Source: Spinellus fusiger (Eukaryota > Mucoromycota > Mucoromycetes > Mucorales > Phycomycetaceae). Taken from it: 64,000 nt of DNA. The stretch is taken from positions 62,001-126,000 of the forward strand of contig JALLLS010000050.1 in assembly GCA_025094145.1 (NCBI GenBank), written 5' to 3'. Shown one piece after another: positions 12,040-23,654 of this stretch (its first letter is position 1; every line of letters begins with the position of its first letter). Position numbers and translations under genes: made by a program. The notes under the pieces were generated by a model, which was not told the DNA's origin, did not search any database, and saw only the letters and a list, made by a program, of their open reading frames with translations.

Positions 12040-13973
12040 TATATAAAATAAAATAAAAAATAAAAACACAGAAAGAATAGGGATAGCAAAGTATTCTTAG
12101 AAAACTTACCTAAAATGTATTTTAGTTACTTTATAAGTACCGATTTTCAGCTCATCAAGAAGAAATCTAAATAAAAAAATAAAAAACACCATTACGCTAA
12201 GTAGACCACTAAAATACACCATTGAAAACTAATAATAACCTTCGCCTCAATTCAACCACAAAGCCTTGGATTTCTTCGAAGACCTTTTTAAAAAAATAAA
12301 TAAATAAAAGAATCTAAAAGTAGATCATTGAATTAATAAACACGAGAAGTTTATTACATGTTCAACATAATATTTTTTTTGGAATCCTTGTAACGGTAAA
12401 TGGATATATATTTATTCGATTGGTACCTCATCCTCCTATAATTTCCAGGTGCTACATTAACAACTTAGCAAAACCCAGTGATATGCTAGCTTTAGGTTTT
12501 CTAGTCAACCTATGGGCTATTCATTGTTAGAGAACTATAACAAGAAAGTATTACTACATGTAAAAGATGACAGATATCAACTTTAGCCAATTTTCTTTTC
12601 AATCAATGATAAGACTAGTAGTTTTCACTAATTTGATGTGTAATAACTCTTAATCAGTAGGCTATAGCTTAATAAAACCCACTGCTATTAAAGCAATAGC
12701 AAAAATAAATTATAGATTGTTATATATTAAACTTAATCAGGATGTAAAAGATATAATCGCATAGTATAAATGAGCGCGCTGAAATTGCCTACAGTGAATC
12801 AGCTGATAAACCCATAGTTCTAGTGATGGCAGAGCTCAGCTGGTAATAACTTATCTATAATAATGACTAAAGATATCTGTTGGTTATTATATGTACTTAT
12901 TTTCTTTTCCTTTAAATTTATAAGTCTATTAAAGTATTTAGGAATTTAACTGAATAAAGACAAAGATATAACAACAAAGCATGATGTTAGATGTTTAGGT
13001 TTTATGTCTTCTGACTAACTGCATAATGTTCTACAAATAGTAATTAACACAAAAGAAAAAAATACTAAATAAACAAACATTTCTCAGTATTATTTTGAAC
13101 CTCTAGGCTACGCTTTTTTTGTAGGATTTTTTTATAGGAAGATGAGTAGGCCTTGAAGATTAGTTTATTAAGGAGGAGAAATAAAAGGAAACTTTGAAGG
13201 AAAACTAGGAAAAAAACAGGAGAAGCCAAAGCCTGACATTTTATTTGCTTGCACTTCACGATGAGAGGTGCATCTGGACTATGCTTTTTATTTAGGGCCT
13301 GTCTCTATACATTACGTAGGATTTCATATCAAACCCAGATATCCGGTTATTAAACCTCCAGGTCATTCATTCGTATATGGGAAGGTATTAGCTGTATATT
13401 ATTATGTACTGTACAAGAGTTCATAAGGTGGCCATTATGATAGATGTAAGAATGACAGAATTACTATGTAATTAATTGGTTCATATAAATTCTGCGGATC
13501 AGGACGTGTCATGGTCTTACAATAACAATCCAGTAAAAGGGCATCTACAGTCTCTACCAGTTGTCTCTCTGTGTTCTCTTGGCCCTTTTCCCTGTTTTGT
13601 CTCCTGTGGTGCCCTAGTGTCTTCGGGTTTTTTCTAGCGTATCACACTTCCTCTCTGTACTCACTTGGCTGGCAAAAAGCCTTATAGGGTATATGCCCTA
13701 TAGCCAATATAAAGACAATAAAAATATTTCATCTACAGTGACAATGTCTGAGTTGTTGATTTTGAACAGAGTCTTTAGCTGAGGCAATTGGTAAACAGAT
13801 TCACAATTCATTCGTTAATATTCTCGATGGCCTAAGCAAAAATATTTACAAATATAGATCAGCAGATGAATTGACCAATCAATAAAGTATTATTTCTCCG
13901 TTTCTCAACTAAGGCTATCTTGGATCGAAAGTAAGAGCATTCTTGATAGCCGATCAACTTTTTAGAAGCTCAT
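12040..13973. other. AT-rich intergenic region
   Basis: No gene is recognised. Between about 13500 and 13745 there is an LTR-like stretch: a TGTCATGG start, a small palindrome TATAGGGTATATGCCCTATA (13683-13702), TATAAAG, AATAAAAAT and a GTGACA end. I could not find a matching partner or target duplication, so I do not call it. Confidence 0.4.
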
Positions 13974-15310
13974 CTACACACCCAAAGATTTTTCTGGCCT
14001 TTAAGCGATGATACCTCCTTCCTTTTACGTCACAATAATAATTCCCTTTTATGGAACTGCATTTAAAACGAAAGGTTTGTGGATATCAAAAATAATATTT
14101 CCTTTTATGGATACCTCACTATCAAATTGTATTATCAGTAAAATATATTGTTTATGGATAAAATTGTTTATTATAATAATATAGCTAATACTATAGTATG
14201 ACTATAGCTACTGCCCAAGTGCATTCCCTCATAGCAATAGAATCCACACCCTAAAAGCTTTGTGCTTTATCCTTGGGAGATAGATAAATATGCTCAGGAG
14301 TATACCCTAGACAGCCTAGACACCTTAGACAGTATAGAAGGAAGAATAGACCACCTGAAACTGACTTAAGAACAGTCTTAACTTATCTAATAACAGAAGA
14401 GTGTATTAGTAATAGTTTAATCAAGAGAGATAGTATGCTTACCTTGTACTTCATACTTGTCTTGGGAATAACAAGCCATGTTTTATCTATTGGAAGAAGA
14501 GTCAATACTATGCCTTATGGATTACAATGAGCTCAAGCCCAGAGGAAGACACTGCTTACCTTTTTACTTTCAGAATAGTCCTTGGTGGTATCTAAAACTT
14601 CTTTCTATTGTTTCGCTTTGTTAATAATGGCACATTACCTTGCTTATTTATGCTCATCTTGACGAGTACTTGGGTGTTAAGTTGTATGTGCAGTGTAAGA
14701 AATAAAAAAAAGAGGGAAGTATCAAAACAAATAATAATCTTTCTTTCTCTATTCTGGTGATGTATACACTAGCCTCCACTCATAAAATTCATAAGTCAAA
14801 CAATTTACAAGTCAAATTTACAAGTCAAACAATTCACACTCTATTTACCTTGAGCCTAAAGTCCAGTATTAGAAACAATACCTTGTTTCCACTAAGTACT
14901 ATTGTTAATACCAGTTACAATCAGATAGTTGAAGTTATTATGAATATTGAGTCAATGAATGGCTATAATGTTCTCAATTTAAGTGAATTTGGTTCTATTT
15001 TCTGGATAATAATCACTAGAGTTAACTCTATAAGCTCTGTAATACATTTTTCTTAAGCAGTGTTATGTTGCAAATACTATGGGCTTATAGTTAACATATG
15101 TTAAACATTAAATGCAGTGATTGAGTTGCAATGTCAGGTTTACTTCTTCCTTTTATCCAACTTTATAGTGTTTAATTACACAGTCTATAGTCAATGCCAA
15201 GACAGACAGACAGTGAGAAGGCTCTTTTCAAACACATTAGCCAACCAAAGAAATAACATAATTTCATTGTTCATGTATTTCCTTTTATATCCCAAAAATA
15301 TTCTGTTGCT
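13974..15310 (+). mobile_element. Plavaka/CACTA-like element, internally deleted copy
   Basis: It starts with CTACACACCCAAAGATTTTT then CTGG, the same left-end signature as the copy at 19411. The two left arms stay similar through 14196-14700 (compare 19905-20300). At 14757-15056 the left sequence is joined to the 3' coding tail of the transposase. The open frame there ends with segments such as LNLSEFGSIFW and SISSVIHFS, matching 124-333 and the decayed 23.2 kb copy. Nearly all of the transposase is missing. The right terminus near 15290-15310 has diverged from the family consensus, so its exact end is uncertain. Confidence 0.6.
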
Positions 15311-16434
15311 ATGAGACAGGAGACACACAGGACGTCGTAAGGCTGGTCACTCATACGGAAATTGACAGAAAAGAGAAGGGTATGGAGTGACAGAAGGCAG
15401 ACTGGTAGTTGTAATAATAATGGTACACTACTTCCAAAAATTAATGTCGCGTTTCATAAATATTTATAATACAATATTTACGCAGATGTGACAAGTGAAT
15501 GTGACATTACTTCTCGGAAATGGTATACCCTATGGGAATACAGAAAGAAAACAAGTCGAGAACAAGAAACAGTCAGCTATCCAAGTCCTTAAAGCTTATC
15601 TTGTTTATACTCTAGGAAGCTGTTTGTATTAAAGTCTATTTTATTAAGAATGTAGACAATTACACTTTTTATATTAGTTTGGCATTTCTTTTACTATGAA
15701 TTTGACTATGAATTTGACTATTTTGCTATTCTCAAGCAATAGTTATCGATTTCATAGAACATCCAAGCAGACTGGGAAAGGTGGCTGCCCTATCCTACAG
15801 TGTGTATAATCTTGGTCCTGTATTTCAAGTCCATAGAATTCAATAAAGTGATTTTATTGTAAATAAAGTTTATCTCTTCCCTGAAACACACATAGGACAA
15901 GAGAATGAGATCCATCTCTGAATTTACAGAAATGCTATTATCGTATAGTTTTGGTCCTTATAGCTTAAAAATATATAAAATTAGCCTCAAGATCTATACT
16001 ATGTAACTTTGTAAAATATATCCTTTATTCTGTAGTAAAGGGCACTGTGGTTATCAATAGGACCACTAGAGAGATAAATGTATAGATATTGAGTCTCTAG
16101 CAGGGATTACAAAATGGAGTATTGGATACAAAGGCTGGTCTAGGGAAATCAAAGAGGGTAAATGAACAGGAACACAACACACGATCTGATTACAACGGGT
16201 AACTAGGCAACTGTTCTTTAAGCAATTCTTTTTCTTTCTAAAATGTTGTTGTAGTCTGCATTACTTTGGTAGTTCTGATTAAGCAAATGACTTGTGAAAA
16301 TTCGTTTTGTTCTTTTCTGTTCGGATATAAAAACCTGCCAAACACACTGTCTGTTGTTCTTTATAACTTCTATCCTTTTTATTTTGTTTGCCTGTGTCTG
16401 GCATATAAACCAACAGTTGTGATCTGGTGAGTGT
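15311..16434. other. Intergenic, no gene seen
   Basis: AT-rich sequence with no coding similarity. A TATAAAAACC box at 16326-16335, about 110 bp upstream of the open frame at 16435, could have been the promoter of the relic that follows. Confidence 0.4.
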
Positions 16435-16499
16435 TTGTGTATGTTTATTGTGTCTGATATGCTAGTTGGTTTCTATTTTATATTCTTTTATTTTAATAA

Positions 16500-16836
16500 A
16501 CCCAGTGAATCCGTTACAAAGACAAAGGCAAGAGGAAGGTGCCAGTGCAAGGGTAATACGACACACATAGAGTACATTAATACATCTCGAACTAATTGCT
16601 TTTACTGTTTTATTATTAAAAAGGGGTATTGGCACCTAAAAGGATTGGAGTATGATCCTACCAGGCTGCCAGGCATTGCTTATGGTACAAGAATGAAAGG
16701 AAAAGATACTACCAAATTTAAAGGCCATTGTGTTGGTTTGACAAGAGTTTTATATCAATCATTGAAAAAGAGACAAAAGGGTGGATATCTTCTTATGGTT
16801 GATGTTGATAAATTTCGAACATAGAGGGTAAGCATT
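16500..16836 (+). pseudogene. Possible TnpB/Fanzor-like nuclease fragment
   Basis: The conceptual product contains a basic region, a Cys-rich stretch (CQCKG... CFYC), then KFKGHCVGLTRVLY and LLMVDVDKFRT followed by a stop. The last segment resembles the V-x-VDE(F/Y)RTS motif that precedes the zinc-ribbon cysteines of eukaryotic TnpB-like (Fanzor) proteins. The residue expected to be Ser is a TAG stop here, and the aspartate-glutamate pair reads DK. Only about 100 residues remain, and no zinc ribbon is legible downstream. I read this as a decayed transposon-borne nuclease, with modest confidence. Another transposon protein family with a similar motif is possible. Confidence 0.35.
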
Positions 16837-16994
16837 ATTGACCTCCCACCCAATATAAAAAGCTCCTCTAACAGTTACTCTTATTTCTGTTCTCAAGATT
16901 TGCCATACTTATAACACAAATATTCTCACTGAGGTATTCATGAATTTCAACAGTATCCACCCTTGCTAAAGTTATGGAATGGTTTAGAGCAAGG

Positions 16995-17105
16995 ATATGA
17001 ATGCATTAAAGAATATCTATACAATTGCAGAAGAGTGTTTAAAGGGTCTCCACCGACCAGTTCTATTCTGTAGAGAAGCATAGATATTCTTTAATGCATT
17101 CATAT
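16995..17105. repeat. 26 bp perfect inverted repeat with 59 bp loop
   Basis: The arm at 16995-17020 (ATATGAATGCATT then AAAGAATATCTAT) is a perfect reverse complement of 17080-17105. The loop is 17021-17079. It lies just downstream of the TnpB/Fanzor-like relic. It could be an RNA hairpin, the ends of a tiny fold-back element, or a relic of inverted insertion. Confidence 0.85.
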
Positions 17106-17257
17106 CATATATCGCCACATCGAAAGTGGTTTCCTCCGGGATTCAGATATTTACAGGTAAATCAACATAGTTTTTATTTAAAATCTAACATGAATACATC
17201 TTAATTTATTTTTGCTCCTTTTCAAATCGATGTCATTTTTAAACAATTGTATTTCGA

Positions 17258-17296
17258 CTATTTCCTTTTATATCCTAAAGACCTCCTGGTGTGTAG
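17258..17296 (+). repeat. Isolated right terminus of the Plavaka-like family
   Basis: TTTCCTTTTATAT followed by a sequence ending CCTCCTGGTGTGTAG matches the 3' subterminal and terminal pattern of the elements ending at 630 and 23654. No matching element body is recognised directly upstream, so this is a solo or badly decayed end. Confidence 0.55.
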
Positions 17297-19410
17297 CTCT
17301 ATGAACACCACAGATAATTATTTCAAACATTCAAATGATAATGAAGGGTATATTCTATTAAAGAGCTTTATCTTTGAAATACTCAGCAGTTGAGTGACTA
17401 TACCTAAATTCTAGTACAATTTATCATCTCTACTCCATGCTAATTATGATGATGTTTGCCACTGTTTAATATTTATTTATTTAATCCATAACTGGCAATT
17501 ATTCACGATTTCTTATGGTTATAGACAGCCCCGTCCTTGGAAAATGCCTAATCTGGTTAAGATATGAACTTTGTATCGGCCATCTGAACATAGTTAAAAC
17601 GGCATTTGCTGTCTTTGACTCAGTTATTTTTTCATGTCAATAAGGTGTTGTCTTTTTGTGGACGGAACTTGGATATAGAGTTTAGGGATAAAAAATAGTG
17701 AAACTCAGATTAATACATCTGTAGAGATGGTCAGGTTGTCCTGACACACTACGGTCACTGTTCATATTATGAAACACAAACATAACAAGGGCTAAGGGGA
17801 TGAAGTAGTCACCCTAGGGCTTGATATTTAGTATAAAAACCCTACATTTCATCCTTTAATAAAGCATTGAAGTTCTAAGTCTCCATCCTACCGAGCCTCA
17901 CATCCCATCCCCTAAATTGGTCAACTTTGTGTCCTCTTTGTATTAGTAGCCCTCCTAACAGCAACCTACATGCTTTATTAAGATCCTCATTGCCCAACAT
18001 TATACATCTCCAAGGCGTTAGTGTATTCTCCTGAGTTTATACCAACCAACACCCATTACACTATCATCAGTAAGATTTTTCGGGATGAATCGGGTGTCTT
18101 TTTACAGCAAATAGCTATACTTTCTTTCCCGATGAGGAATTGTTTCAGTTGATGCCAAAAGATAGATTTTGGCTCTAAAAATAAAAATAAATAAAAATAA
18201 AAATGACTCCTGTCTCACAGGGACGTACTAAAATATAGCTTACAATAAAGATATACAAAGTATTCATATATATTCAGATTATAAAGTCTCATAAGTTCTG
18301 ACTGCACAATTATACATTCTTTTATAAAAGCTCTTTATTTAAACAGGTTTTCAGTTTAGAATTTAAATATAAAAAAAATCCTTGAAGATTACTCAAATAT
18401 ACTGTGCCATATTTATTTTTCATTCATATGATCTTTTCTTTGATGAAGTACGAAGTGTTTCTGGAAATGGTGTGTTAAGAAAAATTAGCTTTAGAAAATA
18501 TCTACCTCAGACTGCTTATTTCTCGGCAATTCATTTATTCCGTACTATTTCAAGGCTTTGAGACAGGGCCATTTGCTGCCGGGCTAGACTTCAAAACTAA
18601 TGAGGGAAGTTTTAGGTGAAAACCTTAACCAATTCTTGGACTCGAAGCCTTTTATTTTATAGATACTGGCATCTATAGTGAAGAGGCCAACTAAAGGAAG
18701 AAAGGTGAACAGAAGAAATCAAGCAGACTAAAAGATAGCTCGTCTTTAATATGTAATGATTATATCATAAGTTAGTAGAAATAGTGTCTAGAGAATAGTA
18801 GAAAAGAAGTATTGAATTGAATGAATAAACAGCAGAGTTCTACTACACGTTTAACTGTCCGGATTTCCTTTGATACCTAAGATCAAAGACGCCACATCAG
18901 TATATTTGCTAGTATCTGAGATTATATTTATACTTATAATTGTTATCAGTGTTTGTATTACTATTACACTGTTACATATGTTTCTGTCAGAATCACCAAA
19001 TCTCTGAGATGTATCCCTCTTTAGAGTTTTGCTTAATACAAGATATTTGTGTTTCTTGTGTCGTGTCGTGTCGTGCCGTGTCTTTTTTTCTCTTTTTCTT
19101 TTGTAAAATCCCTCTTTAAGATATCTTAATATTCTTGTGAAGGAGTATTATGCGGCTGTTACAACTTTTTCTTAAAACTATTCTTTATTTATTGAACGTT
19201 TAAGGTTTATATCAAGAGTTCATAAAGCTGTAGTTATAGTAAATCGCTAAATAGAGATAAGAAAAAAGGCCACTTAAAATTAGAATTTATTCTATTTCTT
19301 GTGAGAGTCACTTTATATTGTATATTACTTGAGGTATTTATTTTCTGTATTTTTTTATTTTAATTTCTGTATTTTTTTATTTTAATTTCTGTATTCAGGT
19401 CTACGTTACT
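17297..19410. other. Repeat-rich intergenic region with LTR-like remnants
   Basis: No gene is recognised. Around 17735-17915 there is an LTR-like order of signals: a TGTCCTGACACAC start, TATAAAAACCC at about 17832, and AATAAAG at about 17860. Around 18780-18900 there is a relic of the LTR family found intact at 19559-19849, sharing AGTAGAAAAGAAGTA and GATCAAAGACG. Short tandem repeats: GTGTC units near 19059-19082, and a 22 bp unit repeated about 2.5 times at 19343-19397 that abuts the left end of the 19.4 kb element. Confidence 0.45.
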
Positions 19411-19558
19411 ATACACATCAGGATATTTTTCTGGCTTTTAATCAGTAACACCACAATCCTTTTACGTCTATACCGAATAACTTCCCTTATGGAAAGATGT
19501 TTAAAATCAAAGGTTCATGGATATCTAAGTTATTCATTCTTTTTGTAAAACATCTCAA

Positions 19559-19849
19559 TGTAAGACCATTCCCAAAAATGGATGTTCTTCATTTGTGTTT
19601 TATAAAACCCAAAATGGGAGGGTTATGCATACCCTTATATCACAGATTGTTAAGCGATCTTTAAATCATCGACACTTATATTATATCATCAAACGTATAC
19701 TTCATATCATAGCTTACAGCAGTAAAAAACCAGTAGAAAAGAAGTAGAAAAGAAGTAGAAAAAAAATTATACAATCGAATGAATAAATCACAGAGTTTAA
19801 CCACACGTTAACTGGCCGGACTCCTTTGATACTAAGATCAAAGACGACA
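19559..19849. mobile_element. Solo LTR (291 bp) nested in the Plavaka-like element
   Basis: Comparison with the copy at 13974 shows that this block is an insertion. It begins TGTAAGACC and ends GACGACA, the TG...CA form of an LTR, and is flanked by TCAA at 19555-19558 and 19850-19853. Related 3' ends, recognisable by a run around GATCAAAGACG, occur near 18895 and near 23916. No internal retrotransposon region is present, as expected after LTR-LTR recombination. Confidence 0.65.
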
Positions 19850-20441
19850 TCAATATCGAATTGTATTATCAATAAAATATAGTGTTGATGAATAAAATGG
19901 TTTATTATTATGACTATAGCTACTGCCTAAGTGCATTCTCTCATAGCAATAGAATCCACACCCTAAAAGACTTGTGTTTTATCCTTGGGAGATAGATAAC
20001 TATGCTCAGGAGTATACCTTAGAGAACCTAGATAGTATAGAAGACCACCTAAGACTGACTTAAAAGGAGTCTTTATTTGCCTAATAATAATACATTGAGT
20101 GTCTTGTACATTAGAATGAGCCATAGCCCAGATGAAGACACTGCTTACCTTTTTATCACTAGAATAGTCCTTGGTAGTGTCTATCACCTCCTTCTATTGT
20201 TTCTTTTTGTTAATAATAGTACATTAACTTGCTCAGTTATGCCCGTCTTTATGAGTACTTGGGTCTTAAGTTATATGTTCAGTGTAAGAAATAAAAAAAT
20301 AATAACAGACTAAAGAATAGAGAATATTTTTATTCTGGTGAGGTATTCACACTTTAGCCTTCACTTCCCAACAATTAAGTCAAAATTCATAAGTCAAACA
20401 ACTCACTCTCTTTCTAATTTAATACTGAAATCTCGTTTACC

Positions 20442-23347
20442 ATGTCCTTCTCTACCTTCAGATTCAAGAAAGAGAGAGTATTCACTTGCACCATCTGCAA
20501 AAAAAATGTTTCAAACAAATAAAGCTATGAAAAAACATCTTGCCACCCACAACATGTAAGATTAATTTTAAGTCTAAAAGTAATGTTGCTCATTCACTAC
20601 TTTGAATAGTCTTATGGCTGAGTCTTCTTCTTGGTATTTATCATAAAAACAGAGGCATAGAATAATAAAAACTAAACTAATAATGTTTCATTGCTATTGT
20701 TCATAGATCTCTTCCCGCCATCACCACAGTCTTCCGTGTAGAAGAGAAGGGTGATGATGACCAGGAGAGCATCACTGAAGCTGAAGAAGTGCTTGGAGAG
20801 GAACCTCTTTGGGCTGCTGGAGAAGAAGAGTCTGACAGCAACAGCAACACCTTTGAAGAGACTGTCTTTGTGGATGGTGTCTTCCCATTTACTTCAAGAT
20901 TAGAAATGATCTTCCATCGTTTCTTATTTGAGAATGAGAGTTGCTTCTCAAAGACACTTGTAGGAAAGGTCATGTCTCTGTGCCAGGACGTTAGGGATGC
21001 CACTCTTGCTAATCCTCGGGAGAAGATACCTGCCTTGGACAGGATTATTAATATTGAGAAAAAAGCAAAGAACAATGTTCCCAAGTTCCCCACCACCACC
21101 CACAAAGTTGCTGTGGTTGAGACATTCAAAGGCTTGCCTCCCACCACCAATATTCATGAGTTCTCCATGAACAAGCCTTCCGAGCATTTGAGGCTCGCCA
21201 CCACCAACCTCACTAAAACAGCAATGCTCTCTGCCTTACTAGACAGAACACCCAACCAAAGTGTTTTGCCACAACAAGGTGGAAAGTGGAAGACGTGCCT
21301 GCTGTTCCAGCACCCAATGGTAACTGTTACCATTAATAGTACTTCTGTTGATCTGTGGGTTGGAGATATAGTGTGTGCCTCTCCCAGCGAAGGAACAACA
21401 ACAACATACAAGCTCGCCTCTTTCTTCACATCAAATGGTAGATTGATAGCTGAAGCTTATGAAGCAACATCTGGTTTCTCTTTTGATAGCAATATTGTCA
21501 CTCTAGACATTATTAGTGATATTCAATTTCCCATCCACCCCTACACCAATTCCATCACCCACCACCCTTTTAAAAGAGCTACTACCAACCCCAACAGACA
21601 GTTCATGCCAGTCAAAATTGTGCCTCTGAACTTGTTCTCAGATGACACGAGTGGCAATACCACTAAGAAGTGGAATAAGTTTGAGAGTTGGGTGCTGTCT
21701 CCTGCCGCAATGGCATTCAAGGAACAGAACAAGGCAGAGAACTTTTTTTTGTCTGTACAAGTGACAAGTTGTCGGCAATGGAGATGCTTCTGGAGCTGGT
21801 AAAGAACTTGGAGATGTTAGAGTGTGGTGTTGAGATGTTCGATGTGGAGTTTGGAGAATCTGTCCTTGTTGTTGGTGTTCTTCACTTCATCATAGCAGAC
21901 AATCCCATGCATGCGGCGATTGCATGTAGTCTTGGTGCCAAGACTAGGCTCTCATGCAGAAAGTGCTACTGGAGGAATGAAGGTGTGAGTGCAGTAGTGG
22001 ATAGTGCCCCTGCCAGAAGAATAGAAGAGTTGGTGGAGATGTGTCAACGTTGTGATAGCAACCCGAACAATGCCAGCCTCAGAAGTAACCCCAGCACTGG
22101 CTATAAGCTAACTAGTGATGAAGCCCTCTTGTCTCTCCAGTCGTGGGATCCCTTTAAGGATTGCCCCATTGGAATTCTCCACACTATCCTCCTTGGTATT
22201 GCAAGATACCTTGTGATTGGCATGGTGCCATTTTATGCCGAAAAAGAAGTGAAGCACTTGGAAGAAAACTTCTTTCACTACAACTCAAAGGCTTTCATAA
22301 GAAAGCATTGTACAAATTTTCGCCTCTGTGGCTCATATCTCGGAAGAGATCTTAAGATCATTGTGCAAAAGATGCCTACCATTCTGTATGACCTGCCCCA
22401 GAGAAGACTCGTCGCCATCAACAACTCAAAAGCAATTATTCATAATTGTTTTGTAAAGCTTGGTTATCTCGTCTCTGTTCTTTACATGCAGAACATTGAG
22501 ACATCTCTGGACATTTATGTGGAGAAGATGAGATATTGCACGCAAGAGTTGGTTGCTGTAATCATCCAATATGATACCCTGCCAGCCCCAAAGAAGTCTG
22601 TGAAGACAATCATTAGCAGCACTTCGAAGATGCATCTCCTTCACTATTTGCATGAAGACATCTTGCGTTTTGGATCTCCCATCCGCTATGAGACTGAGAG
22701 AGGAGAGCAGTATAACAAGTTCATCAGAGAACATATACTGCACACCAACCGCCAATTGCCCTCCCGTGATGTTGCAATTTCCTTTGGGAAGAAATACATT
22801 TCTACGCACATCTGTCAAGGTGGATACTGGCAGGTGTCTGGTCATGGTGGTCTCCTTACTGCTGGTGCCGAGGTAAAGCTGTTCCAACAGTTCCATCCTC
22901 TTGTTCTCTCCCGTGAGTTAGTAGACAACAACAGCAGCTCCAAAAGCATTGTTGTTGGTCTGGCTGGTCTCTTTCTTTTCCTTTTCTTCTCGTGCTTCCC
23001 CCGTCTTTGGTGAGATCGTTGCTACTGACAAAAAAAAAGAATATGGCTACCATTGTGCCATACAACTTTCAATTAGCCTCTGACCAAACTCCATCTACCC
23101 ACAAACAATATCTTACATTGGCTGTAGAAAGCCCTAACTCTCACACTATTTTTTCCTTGGGTTAAAAGGATAGCATTGGAAACAATGTTGTCTTGCCCTT
23201 GAACACTACAGTTATGGTAGATTTTTAGGATGTAGTAGTTGTAGAGGCAGTTGACATTCAGTCAATGAATGAATGCACTGTGCTCAATTTAAGTAGGTTT
23301 GGTTCTATTTTATGGACAATAATTACTATAGTTAATTCTGTGTGTGT
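20442..23347 (+). pseudogene. CACTA/Plavaka-like transposase, frameshifted
   Basis: The gene encodes an N-terminal C2H2 zinc finger (CTICKK... then KAMKKHLATH, spacing C-x2-C-x12-H-x3-H), an intron (donor GTAAG after HNM near 20557, acceptor AG at 20705-20706), a long acidic linker, and the transposase core. In the core, DPFKDCPIGILHTILLGI (about 22150) and NRQLPSRDVAISF (about 22750), followed by a Gly-Gly-Tyr-Trp segment, match conserved blocks I know from fungal Plavaka-type proteins. The coding frame breaks at an A8 run (20499-20506), a T8 run (21743-21750) and near 22975. Past that it continues as MATIVPYNFQLASDQTPS and then the tail seen in the deletion derivatives. As sequenced it is non-functional. 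Confidence 0.65.
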
Positions 23348-23654
23348 CTTATAATAAACATTTTTCTTAAGCAGTGTTATGCTGCAAATACCGTGGACTT
23401 ATGGATAACACATTATGTTAAACAATAAATGCAATGACTGAGTTGCAATATCAGCTCTATTTCTTCCTTTTATAGCCAATTCTATACTTTTTAATTGCAG
23501 TCAATTATCATTGCTTAAACAGGTAAGTAGAGTTTGAAATTTTCTATTTAGACAGCGAAAAGGCTTTTTTAAACACATCAGCCAATCATGATAATATTGC
23601 AATTTTATTCTCAGGATATTTCTTTTATATATCCCAAAAATCTCCTAGTGTGTA

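Larger units (their letters stand above)
19411..23654 (+). mobile_element. Plavaka/CACTA-like DNA transposon, longest copy
   Basis: The element is about 4.24 kb. The left terminus is TACACATCAGGATATTTTT (19412-19430), followed by CTGG. The reverse complement of its right terminus is TACACACTAGGAGATTTTT, so the two ends form an imperfect TIR, 16 of 19 by eye. It contains a nested solo LTR (19559-19849) and a frameshifted transposase gene (20442-23347). The copies at 1-630 and 13974-15310 are deletion derivatives of the same family. Target duplication could not be fixed because the ends have diverged. Confidence 0.65.

Noticed and set aside
13500..13745. Solo LTR
   Set aside because: It has TG...CA-like ends and promoter-like signals, but no flanking duplication or second copy was found in the window.
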